DNA of 64,000 bases from Ferruginibacter yonginensis. Lineage in GTDB: Bacteria; Bacteroidota; Bacteroidia; Chitinophagales; Chitinophagaceae. How positions within the stretch are numbered: position 1 is the stretch's first letter; every line of letters starts with the position of its first letter. Positions 42,318 through 52,356 of this stretch are shown here, one piece after another. The notes below the pieces were generated by a model. That model worked only from the letters and a program-made list of their open reading frames with translations. It ran no database searches and had not been told where the DNA came from. The stretch spans positions 1,488,001 to 1,552,000 of the forward strand of contig NZ_JBHSCZ010000001.1 in assembly GCF_042651465.1 (NCBI RefSeq), read 5' to 3'. Position numbers and translations under genes: made by a program.

Positions 42318-43457
42318 TTATTTTAAAATTTCTCTACCAATCACTAATTTTTGTATTTCGCTAGTACCCTCACCAATGGTACACAACTTACTATCTCTGT
42401 AAAATTTTTCTACTGGAAAATCTTTGGTGTAACCATATCCTCCAAATATTTGAATAGCATCTGTACTAATTTCTACAGAAATTTCACTGGCATAATACTT
42501 AGCCATAGCTGCCTCTTTGGTCATTGGTAGCCCTTGCATTTTTAAATCGCATGCTTGGTTAATAAGCAACTCAGCGCATTCAATTTTAGTAGCCATATCA
42601 GCTAACTTAAATGATATGCCTTGAAAATTTGCAATAGGTTGATCAAACTGTTGGCGCTCTTTTGCATATTGTAATGAGGCTTCGTAAGCACCTTTGGCAA
42701 TACCCAAACTTAATGCAGCAATAGAGATACGGCCACCATCTAAAATTTTCATTGATTGTTTAAAACCCTCCCCTACTTCGCCTAAACGGTTTGCATCACT
42801 AACCACACAATTATCGAAAATCATTTCGGCTGTTTCACTAGCCCTCATTCCTAATTTATTTTCTTTTTTACCGGCTGTAAAACCAGGTGTGCCTCTTTCA
42901 ACAATAAATGCAGTACTGTTGTTTTTAGCTCTTGGTTCGCCTGTACGGCAAATAACAACTGCAACATCGCCAGATTTACCGTGGGTAATCCAACTTTTAG
43001 CACCGTTAATTACCCAATTATCACCATCTTTTACAGCAGTAGTTTTCATGTTGCCAGCATCGCTACCTGTGTTAGGTTCGGTTAAACCCCATGCCCCAAT
43101 AAACTCAGCAGTGGCTAGTTTGGGTAAGTATTGTTGCTTTTGTGCTTCGTTACCAAAAGCTAAAATATGGCCTGTACATAAAGAGTTATGTGCTGCTAGT
43201 GATAAGCCAATGGAGCCGCATACTTTTGCTATCTCTTGTATGGCTACGCTGTATTCATAATAACCTAAGCCGGTTCCTCCATAAGCCTCTGGCACTAAAA
43301 TACCCATTAAGCCTAACTTGCCTAACTCTTTAAAAATATGTACTGGAAAAGTTTGCGCTTCATCCCACTCCATTAAATGAGGTTTGATGTGCTGTAGTGC
43401 AAAATCTTTAGCAGATTGTGCAACTTGGTTGGTTAATTCGTTCGTGGTAAAATTCAT
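42318..43457 (-). CDS. Acyl-CoA dehydrogenase
   Basis: A 379-residue flavoenzyme of the acyl-CoA dehydrogenase family, catalysing alpha-beta desaturation of acyl-CoA in beta-oxidation or amino-acid catabolism. It shows WGLTEPNTGSD and VINGAKSWITHG in the middle beta domain, the C-terminal QIFGGYGYTKDFPVEKFYRDSKLCTIGEGTSEIQ block, and the catalytic Glu in that last segment. The length and motifs suit a short/branched-chain or butyryl-type enzyme; the exact chain length cannot be read. Confidence 0.93.
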   Translation of the reverse strand: MNFTTNELTNQVAQSAKDFALQHIKPHLMEWDEAQTFPVHIFKELGKLGLMGILVPEAYGGTGLGYYEYSVAIQEIAKVCGSIGLSLAAHNSLCTGHILAFGNEAQKQQYLPKLATAEFIGAWGLTEPNTGSDAGNMKTTAVKDGDNWVINGAKSWITHGKSGDVAVVICRTGEPRAKNNSTAFIVERGTPGFTAGKKENKLGMRASETAEMIFDNCVVSDANRLGEVGEGFKQSMKILDGGRISIAALSLGIAKGAYEASLQYAKERQQFDQPIANFQGISFKLADMATKIECAELLINQACDLKMQGLPMTKEAAMAKYYASEISVEISTDAIQIFGGYGYTKDFPVEKFYRDSKLCTIGEGTSEIQKLVIGREILK

Positions 43458-43528
43458 TTTGGTTTAATGATATTTGAGAGTGCAATTTAGTGCATTTACC
43501 TGTTAGACTAACAACCGTTCATCCACAT

Positions 43529-44467
43529 CTACAAAGTAAGATAGGGGCTTATTTTATTATAAGTAATATCATCAATTATCATAATTTTTTTTAATGCTTC
43601 AATGCTTGTAAAATTGCCATGTTCTTTTTTATAAGCCATAATAACATTTGCCAATTGCCAACGAATGTATGGGTGTGCTTTTAATTCATCAAGCGAAGCT
43701 GTATTGATGTTTATTTTTTTAATGGTATTAGCGTCAATTTTAATGTAGGGTTTTACTTTTTGAAAAGTAGAATCTGGTAAACCAAATGTTTCGGCTACTT
43801 GCTCCACCTTATAAAAACCACCTAACTTATTTCGAAAATTAATAATACGTTTTGCAAAACCGGGGCCAATACCTGGCAATGCTTCTAAACTTGTTGAATC
43901 AGTACTATTAATTTCAACTGCTGATATTATTTTTTTAGGATATGGATTGGGGCTGTAATTATTGCTATTATCAAAAAATTTATTGGAGGTTGATTGTGCT
44001 GCTATGCGTACATAGGGCAATAAAATGGCTTTATCTGCATCGCTAATACCCCATATTTTATTGATAGCTTCAGGCGTTTTAAACTTTCCGCCTTTTGAGA
44101 GGTATTTTTGTATACCAGCAATGGTTTTATCACTTACACCTAATTGTTGCCAACCAGCAACAGACAAAGTATTGGGATCAAAATAAAAGGGTGTAATTTT
44201 TTTATGATTGTTATACTGCGGTTTATACTTACCGTTGTAATCATTTGAATTATCATCATCAAAAGCATCATCTTTTATAATAGCATAGTTGAGAGAATCA
44301 GCCGCAGCGATGATTTTTTTATCAGCAGTTTTTGTTGTTGGCTTATACAGTAAGGGGTACAACAATATGCTCAAATAAACTGTTGTTACAAATGCTACTA
44401 AGTATGTAATTCCTTTTCTTGATTTTTTACAAAAAGAAAAAAAACCTGTTATAAACGGGCTAGCCAT
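43529..44467 (-). CDS. Helix-hairpin-helix protein, ComEA-like, membrane-anchored
   Basis: A 312-residue protein with an N-terminal membrane helix (about 19-38) and a long linker. Three helix-hairpin-helix units then follow, for example the EALPGIGPGFAKRIINFR block (about 200-217) and the final TASLDELKAHPYIRWQLANVIM block. This arrangement matches ComEA-type or HhH domain-containing proteins common in Bacteroidota. ComEA binds DNA during transformation, but no com genes are nearby, so the role is uncertain. Confidence 0.82.
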   Translation of the reverse strand: MASPFITGFFSFCKKSRKGITYLVAFVTTVYLSILLYPLLYKPTTKTADKKIIAAADSLNYAIIKDDAFDDDNSNDYNGKYKPQYNNHKKITPFYFDPNTLSVAGWQQLGVSDKTIAGIQKYLSKGGKFKTPEAINKIWGISDADKAILLPYVRIAAQSTSNKFFDNSNNYSPNPYPKKIISAVEINSTDSTSLEALPGIGPGFAKRIINFRNKLGGFYKVEQVAETFGLPDSTFQKVKPYIKIDANTIKKININTASLDELKAHPYIRWQLANVIMAYKKEHGNFTSIEALKKIMIIDDITYNKISPYLTL

Positions 44468-44518
44468 AGGGATAAGATTGTAAGACTAATTTATAACGAA
44501 TTAATAAAATTTCCAATA

Positions 44519-45298
44519 TTAATTCGCTACCAATTGAAGTCCATCGTATGCCAGCTTACAACTAACGGGTAGGGTATTGCTTACTTCGGTATGTAAACCA
44601 AGTTGGTGGCTAATATGCGTAAAATAAGTTTGGGGTATTTGCAGCGTTTGCGCTACTTCAATAGCTTCTTGTAAAGTAAAGTGCGATAAATGTTTTTGGT
44701 GCCTTAATGCATTTAATACCAATATTTTTGAGCCTGCAATTTTTTGCATTTCATTTGGCTCAATTCGATTCGCATCAGTAATGTAGGTGAATTCGCCCAT
44801 TCTAAATCCTAATACAGGCATGTGTAAATGCCATACTTTTATGGGTGTAATGGGTATATCGCCTACTATGATAGTTTGTTCATCAATATCATGCAAAGTT
44901 ATATCAGGTACGCCCGGGTATTTATGTTCGGCAAAAACGTAATAAAACTCATTTTTGAGGGCCTTTTGGGTTAAAGCATTGGCATATACGTTAATAGAAG
45001 TATCATTAAAGTAATTAAAAGCCTTAATATCATCTAACCCAGCAACATGGTCTTTGTGTGGGTGCGTAAATAAAACAGCGTCAACACGTTTTACTTTTTC
45101 ACGTAGCATTTGTGTTCTAAAATCAGGGCCCGTATCTATAACCAAATTAGTAGTACTACTTTGCACCAATATGCTGCTACGTAGCCTTTTATTATATGCA
45201 TCGGTTGATTGACAAACTTCACAATCACAAGCAATCATAGGTACGCCGCCGCTGGTACCTGTTCCCAAAAAAGTGATAGTGAGTGGTGGACAAATCAT
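44519..45298 (-). CDS. MBL-fold hydrolase, PhnP-like
   Basis: A 259-residue metallo-beta-lactamase-fold phosphodiesterase. It starts ITFLGTGTSGGVPMIACDCEVC, typical of the PhnP / RNase-Z-like subgroup with the N-terminal zinc cysteines. The metal site is THPHKDHVAG, with DTGPDFR upstream and ITDANRI downstream. PhnP cleaves cyclic ribose phosphates in phosphonate use, but no phosphonate genes are present, so the substrate is uncertain. It precedes the HhH gene on the same strand. Confidence 0.87.
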   Translation of the reverse strand: MICPPLTITFLGTGTSGGVPMIACDCEVCQSTDAYNKRLRSSILVQSSTTNLVIDTGPDFRTQMLREKVKRVDAVLFTHPHKDHVAGLDDIKAFNYFNDTSINVYANALTQKALKNEFYYVFAEHKYPGVPDITLHDIDEQTIIVGDIPITPIKVWHLHMPVLGFRMGEFTYITDANRIEPNEMQKIAGSKILVLNALRHQKHLSHFTLQEAIEVAQTLQIPQTYFTHISHQLGLHTEVSNTLPVSCKLAYDGLQLVAN

Positions 45299-45326
45299 TT
45301 AAAATATATAACAAATAGCTTTGTGG

Positions 45327-45593
45327 TTATGCCGCTGGTAAAGCCGTTAATTCAGTAAACAATTTTTGGCTTTCATGCGTTAAAGCATCAATATTGATGT
45401 TCAGTTGTGGTAATAAATCAATCATGGTGTTAATACGACCTTCAATTTGTAAAAACTTATTTAACACCACCACTTTTTTTGCTTGCAAAATACAATATCC
45501 ACTTTGAAAAGAACCTCTTTCATAACGAATAACATAGCCACTTTCTTCAGCAATTCTTTCTATTTTATCAAGTGTATGTTGTGTAAACTTCAT
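45327..45593 (-). CDS. Conserved-type small protein, unknown
   Basis: An 88-residue protein with an N-terminal helix, a beta hairpin (YVIRYERGSFQSGYCILQAKKVVVLNKFL) and a C-terminal helix. The GSFQSGYCIL and VVLNKF pattern is reminiscent of short Bacteroidota proteins found beside porX, but I cannot name the family. It lies 28 bases upstream of the PhnP-like gene on the same strand and is probably co-transcribed with it. Confidence 0.68.
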   Translation of the reverse strand: MKFTQHTLDKIERIAEESGYVIRYERGSFQSGYCILQAKKVVVLNKFLQIEGRINTMIDLLPQLNINIDALTHESQKLFTELTALPAA

Positions 45594-45727
45594 AGTGTTA
45601 TACCCTAGTTATAAATTTTATTAAACTAATACCTGCAACTTGCTTCATTTATATGATTCATTCAAAAAACGTTTTCAACAAAAGTTGATAACTATTTTAG
45701 CAAATACAGTTATGTTGCAACAATTCT

Positions 45728-47284
45728 TTATTTATTAGTCATTCTTACAACCGGCACAATCATTTCTTCTAAACTAATACCACCATGTTGAAAGGTATTT
45801 TTATAATAGTTTACAAAGTGATTGTAATTATTGGGATAGCATAAAAAGATATCACCTTTAGCAAATACAAAACTTGAGTTTACATTTGGTACAGGCAAAC
45901 CAGCCTCTTTAGGATCTCTAAACGCTAACACATCTTTAGCTTCATAATTGAGGTTACGCCCATGTTTGTAACGGAGGTTTGCAGTAGTTTGTTTATCGCC
46001 AATTATTTTTGCAGGTGTTTTTACTCGAGTGCTACCATGGTCAGTAGCAACCACCATATTAATTTTTTTGTCGGCTATTTTTTTCAAAGCTTGGTGTAAA
46101 GGGCTATGTTCAAACCAGCTTTGTGTAATACTTCTGTAACTTGTTTCATCGCCAGCTAATTCTTTCAACACTTCCATTTCAGTTCGTGCATGGCTCAGCA
46201 TATCAACAAAATTGTATACAATTACATTTAAATCATTTTGCAATAAATTATGCATACTCTCTACTAACTTTTGCCCATCATGATTATTAGTGATTTTAGT
46301 ATAAGATATTTTAATATCGCCTTTACCTAATTTTTTTAATTGAGCTCTTAAAAAATCTTCTTCATGTAAATTTTTTCCACCTTCTTCATCATCATTTTTC
46401 CATTGCTCCGGAAATTGTTTTTGAATATCTATTGGCAACATCCCGGCAAAAATAGCGTTACGAGCATATTGCGTAGCTGTGGGCAAAATAGCATAAAAGG
46501 TTTCTTCTTCATGTATTCTAAAACTTTCTGCAAATGTGGGCTGTATGGCTTTCCATTGATCAAATCGAAGGTTATCAATCAACACAAAAAATAATGGTGT
46601 TCCTTTTTCAAGATGAGGTAAAACTTTATACTTAAGTAACGTATGGCTCATAATAGGAGCATCGGTACTTTTAGGGTTTACCCAAGTACTATAATTTTTT
46701 GAAATAAATTTAAAAAACTCAATATTGGCTTCTTGCTTTTGTGTAGCAAAAACCTCTTGCATTTCGGGGCTATCGCTTTTCTTCATTTCAAGCTCCCAGT
46801 ACACCAATTTTTTATACAAATCCATCCACTCGGTGTAGTTAGGGTTATCGTTTAGCGCCATAAACAAACTTCTAAACTCTTGTTGATATGCAGTGGTTGT
46901 TTTTTCAGCAACAAGTCTTTTATTATCTATCAGCTTTTTTAGTGAAAGCCATACCTGATTTGGGTTTACAGGTTTTATAAGGTAATCGCTTATTTGGCTA
47001 CCAATAGCTTCATCCATTATATTTTCAGCTTCATTTTTAGTAATTAATACTACTGGTATGGTGCTGTTTACTTCCTTAATTTGCTGCAGCGTTTGTAAAC
47101 CAGTAATACCTGGCATACTTTCATCCATCAACACCACATCAACAATATTCTCTTTTACATATTCAACTGCATCAAAACCATTGGTTTTAGTGGCTACTTC
47201 GTACCCTTTATTTTGCAAGAACATGATTTGTGAGTTGAGTGAATCAATCTCATCATCTACCCAAAGTATTTTTGCTACATTCAT
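45728..47284 (-). CDS. porX: PorX: response regulator with PglZ domain, type IX secretion regulator
   Basis: PorX is the response regulator that works with the sensor PorY and controls type IX secretion in Bacteroidota. The N-terminal receiver domain has the acidic pocket Asp10/Asp11 and phospho-acceptor Asp54 in VLMDESMPG. The C-terminal part (about 200-518) is a PglZ/alkaline-phosphatase-like domain with DNLRFDQW and ATDHGSTR metal-binding motifs. The 518-residue length matches PorX. The partner kinase porY is not in the window. It is divergent from the HD-domain gene. Confidence 0.93.
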   Translation of the reverse strand: MNVAKILWVDDEIDSLNSQIMFLQNKGYEVATKTNGFDAVEYVKENIVDVVLMDESMPGITGLQTLQQIKEVNSTIPVVLITKNEAENIMDEAIGSQISDYLIKPVNPNQVWLSLKKLIDNKRLVAEKTTTAYQQEFRSLFMALNDNPNYTEWMDLYKKLVYWELEMKKSDSPEMQEVFATQKQEANIEFFKFISKNYSTWVNPKSTDAPIMSHTLLKYKVLPHLEKGTPLFFVLIDNLRFDQWKAIQPTFAESFRIHEEETFYAILPTATQYARNAIFAGMLPIDIQKQFPEQWKNDDEEGGKNLHEEDFLRAQLKKLGKGDIKISYTKITNNHDGQKLVESMHNLLQNDLNVIVYNFVDMLSHARTEMEVLKELAGDETSYRSITQSWFEHSPLHQALKKIADKKINMVVATDHGSTRVKTPAKIIGDKQTTANLRYKHGRNLNYEAKDVLAFRDPKEAGLPVPNVNSSFVFAKGDIFLCYPNNYNHFVNYYKNTFQHGGISLEEMIVPVVRMTNK

Positions 47285-47485
47285 TTGTAAAATTTAGTTT
47301 AAAATCTTTATGAAATACCTTTCAAAATTTGTGCCCCTATTAGCAAATATAATTTTTATACCATTTTATGTACTTACTGCAAATAGTTTGTGGTTGTTTT
47401 AACAATATTGATTTTAGCAAACCCTCTCCATTATATAGCATATAACAGTTGCTTGCCCGTACCTTTGTACGCATTATTAAAAAAT

Positions 47486-48670
47486 ATGGCTTTTCACAAA
47501 ATAATTAACGACCCCGTTTACGGTTTTATAACCATTGATGATGAATTGGTGTTCAACATCATTGCACACCCTTACTACCAAAGGTTACGTCGTATTCAGC
47601 AAATGGCAATGGCGCATTTGGTATATCCGGGGGCTGTTCATACAAGGTTACACCATTCGCTAGGCGCCTACCATTTAATGTGTTTGGCTTTACAAGAGCT
47701 TACTAGAAAAGGCATTGACATTACACCTGCTGAACAACAAGCGGCTAAAATTGCCATTTTGTTACATGATGTTGGTCATGGCCCGTACTCCCATGCACTT
47801 GAACAAGTGTTGGCTGAAGGTGTGCACCATGAAAAAATTTCGTTGCTTATTATTGAAGCACTTAACCAAAAGTTTGATGGCAAGTTACAGATGGCTTTAG
47901 AAATTTTTACAGGCGCTTATCCTAAAAAATATTTACACCAATTAGTGAGCGGTCAATTAGATGTTGACCGAATGGATTACCTCACACGTGATAGTTTTTT
48001 TAGTGGTGTGGTGGAAGGTTACGTGGCATACGATAGAATTTTGAAAATGATTACCGTACACAACGGCGAATTAATGGTAGAAGAAAAAGGTATTTATTCT
48101 ATCGAAAAATTTTTAATTGCCCGTAGGCTCATGTACCGCCAAGTATACCTACATAAAACCGTAGTGAGTGCGGAGCAAATGTTACAACGCATTATCAAAA
48201 GAGCCAAATTTGTAGCAGCAGCATGTGCACAACCCCTTAATAGTTTTATAAACGAACCATTACAAAATATTACCCTCGATCAGTTTTGCAGTATTGATGA
48301 TGCTGATGTTATGATGGCAATTAAAACTTGGTGCAGCCATTCTGATAAAGTACTTGCCTTATTAAGCAATGGTATTATGAATAGAAATTTATTGAAGGTA
48401 AAATATAGTGCAACACCAGCAGATGAGGCTTTTGTTAAAAGGACCAAATTAGCGGTAATGCAGCATTACGAACTCAATGAAGCTGATGCAAACTGGTTGG
48501 TATTTGAAGGCAATGCAAGCATTAGCACATATGATTTTGATGATAACCCTATCAAAATTTTATACAAAAATGGAGAAGTGAAAGATATAGCACAAGTAGA
48601 TGATGCTTTAATTAATGAGAGCTTACGTGGCAAAAGCAAAAAATATTACATTTGTTACATAGGTTTATAA
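47486..48670 (+). CDS. HD-domain phosphohydrolase
   Basis: A 394-residue metal-dependent phosphohydrolase. The HD superfamily motifs are clear: RLHHSLGAYHLM, then ILLHDVGHGPYSHALE with the His-Asp pair, and a later RDSFFSGV and LDVDRMDYL. The pattern resembles deoxynucleoside triphosphate triphosphohydrolase (SAMHD1/dGTPase-like) relatives; the actual substrate is not known. The ATG at 47486 gives MAFHKIINDPVYGF, the family start. A TACCTTTG box ends at 47467. It precedes lpxD by 17 bases. Confidence 0.88.
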   Translation: MAFHKIINDPVYGFITIDDELVFNIIAHPYYQRLRRIQQMAMAHLVYPGAVHTRLHHSLGAYHLMCLALQELTRKGIDITPAEQQAAKIAILLHDVGHGPYSHALEQVLAEGVHHEKISLLIIEALNQKFDGKLQMALEIFTGAYPKKYLHQLVSGQLDVDRMDYLTRDSFFSGVVEGYVAYDRILKMITVHNGELMVEEKGIYSIEKFLIARRLMYRQVYLHKTVVSAEQMLQRIIKRAKFVAAACAQPLNSFINEPLQNITLDQFCSIDDADVMMAIKTWCSHSDKVLALLSNGIMNRNLLKVKYSATPADEAFVKRTKLAVMQHYELNEADANWLVFEGNASISTYDFDDNPIKILYKNGEVKDIAQVDDALINESLRGKSKKYYICYIGL

Positions 48671-48687
48671 CCAAACTAACTTTATAG

Positions 48688-49734
48688 ATGGAATTTAGCG
48701 CAGCACAAATTGCACAAATTATTGGTGGTTCTGTTGAAGGTAATGCCGCTACAACTGTATCATCATTCGGTAAAATTGAAGAAGCCGTTGCAGGCCAATT
48801 AGCATTTTTAGCTAATCCCAAATATGAAGAATACCTGTACAATACCAAAGCTTCCGTCATAATCATTAATGATACACAAGTTTTAAAAGAACCTATACAG
48901 GCTACACTTATTAAAGTTGCTGATGCTTACTCAGCTTTTGCTGCTTTATTAGAGCAATACCAAAAAATGCAATCGCAGCAAATGGTGGGCATTCAAGAGC
49001 CCGTATATATTGACCCTACCGCAAAAAAGGGAACCGATATTTTTATTGGAGCCTTTGCATATATTGGTCAAAATGCTCAAATTGGTAACAATACAAAAAT
49101 TTATCCCAACGCATTTATTGGTAACAATGTTAGTATTGGTAATAACACCATTATACACCCCGGCGTAAAAATTTACCACGATTGTGTTATAGGAAACAAT
49201 GTAGTTATACATGCAGGCACTGTAATTGGTGGCGATGGTTTTGGTTTTGCCCCTCAAGCAGATGGTAGCTTTAAAAAAGTACCACAAACTGGCAACGTTA
49301 TTATTGAGGATAATGTTGAAATAGGTAGCAATGCTACTATTGACAGGGCAACTATTGGTAGTACCATCATAAAATCAGGCGCTAAACTCGATAATCTTTT
49401 ACAAATTGCCCACAATGTTGAAGTGGGTAACAACAGTGTTATTGCAGCCCAAACAGGAGTAAGCGGTAGCACAAAAATTGGTAATAATGTTATGATTGGC
49501 GGACAAGTAGGTATTGTAGGCCACATACAAATTGCTGATGGTACAAAAATAAATGCACAAAGCGGTGTAAGTAAATCCATAAAAACACCCAACAGCGCTG
49601 TAACAGGTTCACCTGCTTTTGATTATACTGCTGCACTTCGTAGCCAAGCATTAAGTCGTAATTTACCTGAAATGGAAAAACGCATAAAAGCGCTTGAAAA
49701 TGAAATTAAATTGTTGATGCAAAAATTAATTTAA
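48688..49734 (+). CDS. lpxD: UDP-3-O-acylglucosamine N-acyltransferase LpxD
   Basis: LpxD adds the second (N-linked) hydroxyacyl chain during lipid A synthesis. The 348-residue protein has the N-terminal uridine-binding domain (1-100). A left-handed beta helix of hexapeptide repeats (about 105-295, units such as IGNNTKIYPNAFIG) and a C-terminal helix follow. The catalytic His is in the DNLLQIAHNVEVG block. It is in the same direction as lpxC-fabZ and lpxA but separated from them by a DUF5686 gene. Confidence 0.95.
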   Translation: MEFSAAQIAQIIGGSVEGNAATTVSSFGKIEEAVAGQLAFLANPKYEEYLYNTKASVIIINDTQVLKEPIQATLIKVADAYSAFAALLEQYQKMQSQQMVGIQEPVYIDPTAKKGTDIFIGAFAYIGQNAQIGNNTKIYPNAFIGNNVSIGNNTIIHPGVKIYHDCVIGNNVVIHAGTVIGGDGFGFAPQADGSFKKVPQTGNVIIEDNVEIGSNATIDRATIGSTIIKSGAKLDNLLQIAHNVEVGNNSVIAAQTGVSGSTKIGNNVMIGGQVGIVGHIQIADGTKINAQSGVSKSIKTPNSAVTGSPAFDYTAALRSQALSRNLPEMEKRIKALENEIKLLMQKLI

Positions 49735-49797
49735 CACTTATCTACGTTGCTTTAAGGTATTTTTGGGTGATTTTTAACAACAATAACCCTTTTTCAT

Positions 49798-52266
49798 TTG
49801 CGTATTCATAAGTACCTTTTTTTATTATTATTTTTCGTTTATCCGTTAATGGCTAGTGCTCAATTGGTTACGTTGAGTGGGATGGTGCAAGATGCATTTA
49901 CTAAAGAGCCCGTAAATTTTGCTTCGGTTTCATTTGCATTGGCTGGTAATGGTAAAGTGGCTGATAGTGCAGGTAATTTTTCATTTTACTTAAAACCAGG
50001 CACTGTTGATACTTTAATGGTAAGCTATGTAGGCTACCAAACATTTAAAGAGCCTATTAGCATGCTCAATGGCGATGCACAAATTATTATCTCCTTACAA
50101 AGAGGCACTTCCAACGAAGTTGTAATAAAATCAAAAATTAATAAAGGGCTGTTTTTGTGGCGCAAAATTATGAGCAAAAAAAAGTTATACAACCGCTATA
50201 ACCAAACCAATTTTGCATACGAAGCTTACAATAAACTTGAAATTGATTTTAAAAACTTTAAAGCAGATAAACTCAAAAAGAATTTTATTTTAAAACCTTT
50301 TTCATTCATATTTGATAATATCGACAGTACTTCAGAAAAAGAACCATTTCTTCCATTTTTTTTAGTGGAAAGCATCAGCGATTATGCGTTTCAAAAAAAC
50401 ACCAAAAAGTATTTTGAAAACATAAAAGCCACCAACATAAAAGGCATTAATAACGAAAGTATTTCGAAAATGTTGGGGGTAATGAACCAAAACGTAAACG
50501 TGTACGGCAACTACATCAACGTAATGGATAAAGATTTTGTGAGCCCCTTTAATGATCGTGCCGATGATTTTTACAACTTCTCAGTACCTGATACGCAAAT
50601 TTTAAATGGCAAAAAGATTTTGCATTTTGTATTTAGGCCAAAACATCCGGGCCAAAACACATTTGAAGGCGATGCAATGGTATTTGCTGGCACTTACCAA
50701 ATTCAAAAAATTGGTTTAAACTTAGGTAAAGATGCTAATGTAAATTTTGTTGACAGGGTAGGTATTTTTCAAGAGTTTATACCAATTAACGATTCTGTAT
50801 ATTTTATTAGCAGGGATAAGTTTTTCGCTGATTTTAAAATACTCGGCAAACAATCACTCACTATGATTGGTCGTAAAACAACTTCTTACAAAAACATTAT
50901 CATCAATAGCGACTCCATCACCAATTTATTTAAAGCGCAAAATATTGAAGAGCTGGTCACTACGGCAAAAGGTGTTAATAATTTTTCTGATTCGAGCTGG
51001 CAAAATTTTAGGCATGATAGTTTATCTACCAACGAAAAAGCCATTTATGCTACTGTTGATAAACTCAATAGCATGCCCACTTTTAAAAAGTTTCAAAAAC
51101 GTATAAAATTTTTAACTACCGGCTATACCAATGATGGTAATGTAGTGTTTGGCCCTTGGTTTAATTGGGTAAGTGCCAACCAATATGAAGGCACTCGTTT
51201 GCGGTTCGATTTAGGTACCAACCCTGGTTTTCATAAAAAAATTTACATACATACGTATTTAGCTTACGGCACTAAAGATAAACAGTTTAAAGGCCAAGCA
51301 GAGGCGTATTGGAACATTACTAAAACACCCAACCGCTTTAGGTTACATGCATCGTACTCAAAAGATATTGACAATGGTATTAGCCAAATTGGCGAAGTAA
51401 GTCAAGACAATGTTTTTTCATTAGCCATCAGAAAACCTAACATTACTCGAAAATTTATTCGTTTACAAGATGTACGTTTCGAAATTTTGAAAGACTTTGG
51501 CAAAGGGTTTTCAACTGAGTTATTTTTCATACATAAACAATATGATCCCCTACTTAATTTACCAGCGCTAAAAACCGTTAATGGCACCACACTTATTAAT
51601 TTTGAAACCGCTTTAAAACTCCGTTTTGCTTACCTCGAACAGTATTTAGAAGGTGATTATTTCAGGTATTCATTGGGTAGTAAGTACCCAATTATTGAAG
51701 CAACTTTTTCAAAAGGTATGGCTGGTGTTGGTAACAGTGCTTATAACTATCACCGTGTATCAGTAAACATAAAAGATAATATCAAAATTTCACCTTACGG
51801 CTCCGTTTCATATAAAATTTTTGCTGGCAAGGTTGATGGTACGCTCCCATATGTGTTTTTAGAAAACCACCCTGGCAACGATATTTATTATTACAATGGC
51901 AACGCCTTTAATTTAATGACCCGTTTTGAATACCTCAGTGATCGTTATGCAGGGCTCAATGTAGAACACCATGTTGGTGCAGGTTTATTTAGGTTTACTA
52001 ACATTACTCGTAAACTAAAATGGCGTCAATTCTGGACAGGCAAAGCCTTGTGGGGTTCATTAAGCAACGATAATTTAAAACTTAACAATACCGTAGGCAC
52101 TTTTAAAACGCTCAACAATAAAACATATATGGAGTTGGGCACTGGTATTGATAACATCTTCAAAGTTTTTAGAGTTGATTTTATTTGGCGTTTAACAGCC
52201 AATGAACGCCCTATTCAAAAAGTAAGTCACTTTGGTGTATTTGGTAGTTTTCAGCTACAATTTTAA
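49798..52266 (+). CDS. DUF5686 outer membrane protein with carboxypeptidase-like regulatory domain
   Basis: An 822-residue outer membrane protein. A signal peptide (residues 1-22, ending SAQ) is followed by a CarboxypepD_reg-like beta-sandwich (LSGMVQDAFTKEPVNFASVSF, about 25-110), then the DUF5686 region and a C-terminal beta barrel ending in FGSFQLQF with a terminal Phe. The start is TTG at 49798, since the next ATG would remove the signal peptide. A TATTTTTG box lies at 49758-49765. Its place between lpxD and lpxC-fabZ suggests an envelope role; the function is unknown. Confidence 0.87.
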   Translation: MRIHKYLFLLLFFVYPLMASAQLVTLSGMVQDAFTKEPVNFASVSFALAGNGKVADSAGNFSFYLKPGTVDTLMVSYVGYQTFKEPISMLNGDAQIIISLQRGTSNEVVIKSKINKGLFLWRKIMSKKKLYNRYNQTNFAYEAYNKLEIDFKNFKADKLKKNFILKPFSFIFDNIDSTSEKEPFLPFFLVESISDYAFQKNTKKYFENIKATNIKGINNESISKMLGVMNQNVNVYGNYINVMDKDFVSPFNDRADDFYNFSVPDTQILNGKKILHFVFRPKHPGQNTFEGDAMVFAGTYQIQKIGLNLGKDANVNFVDRVGIFQEFIPINDSVYFISRDKFFADFKILGKQSLTMIGRKTTSYKNIIINSDSITNLFKAQNIEELVTTAKGVNNFSDSSWQNFRHDSLSTNEKAIYATVDKLNSMPTFKKFQKRIKFLTTGYTNDGNVVFGPWFNWVSANQYEGTRLRFDLGTNPGFHKKIYIHTYLAYGTKDKQFKGQAEAYWNITKTPNRFRLHASYSKDIDNGISQIGEVSQDNVFSLAIRKPNITRKFIRLQDVRFEILKDFGKGFSTELFFIHKQYDPLLNLPALKTVNGTTLINFETALKLRFAYLEQYLEGDYFRYSLGSKYPIIEATFSKGMAGVGNSAYNYHRVSVNIKDNIKISPYGSVSYKIFAGKVDGTLPYVFLENHPGNDIYYYNGNAFNLMTRFEYLSDRYAGLNVEHHVGAGLFRFTNITRKLKWRQFWTGKALWGSLSNDNLKLNNTVGTFKTLNNKTYMELGTGIDNIFKVFRVDFIWRLTANERPIQKVSHFGVFGSFQLQF

Positions 52267-52356
52267 TGCACAGCATTTTGTAATAACAGTATTTTGTTGT
52301 TAATTGATTTTATAAGCCCCAATATTTAAAATATATTTGCACAAAAGCATAAAGGC

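Noticed and set aside
42694..43260. A 188-codon plus-strand frame inside the acyl-CoA dehydrogenase gene
   Set aside because: It is antisense to a well-supported gene and shows no recognisable motif.
45728..47284. The PglZ domain as part of a BREX or phage-growth-limitation system
   Set aside because: The protein has an N-terminal receiver domain and matches PorX. No BREX genes (brxC, pglX, brxL) are nearby.
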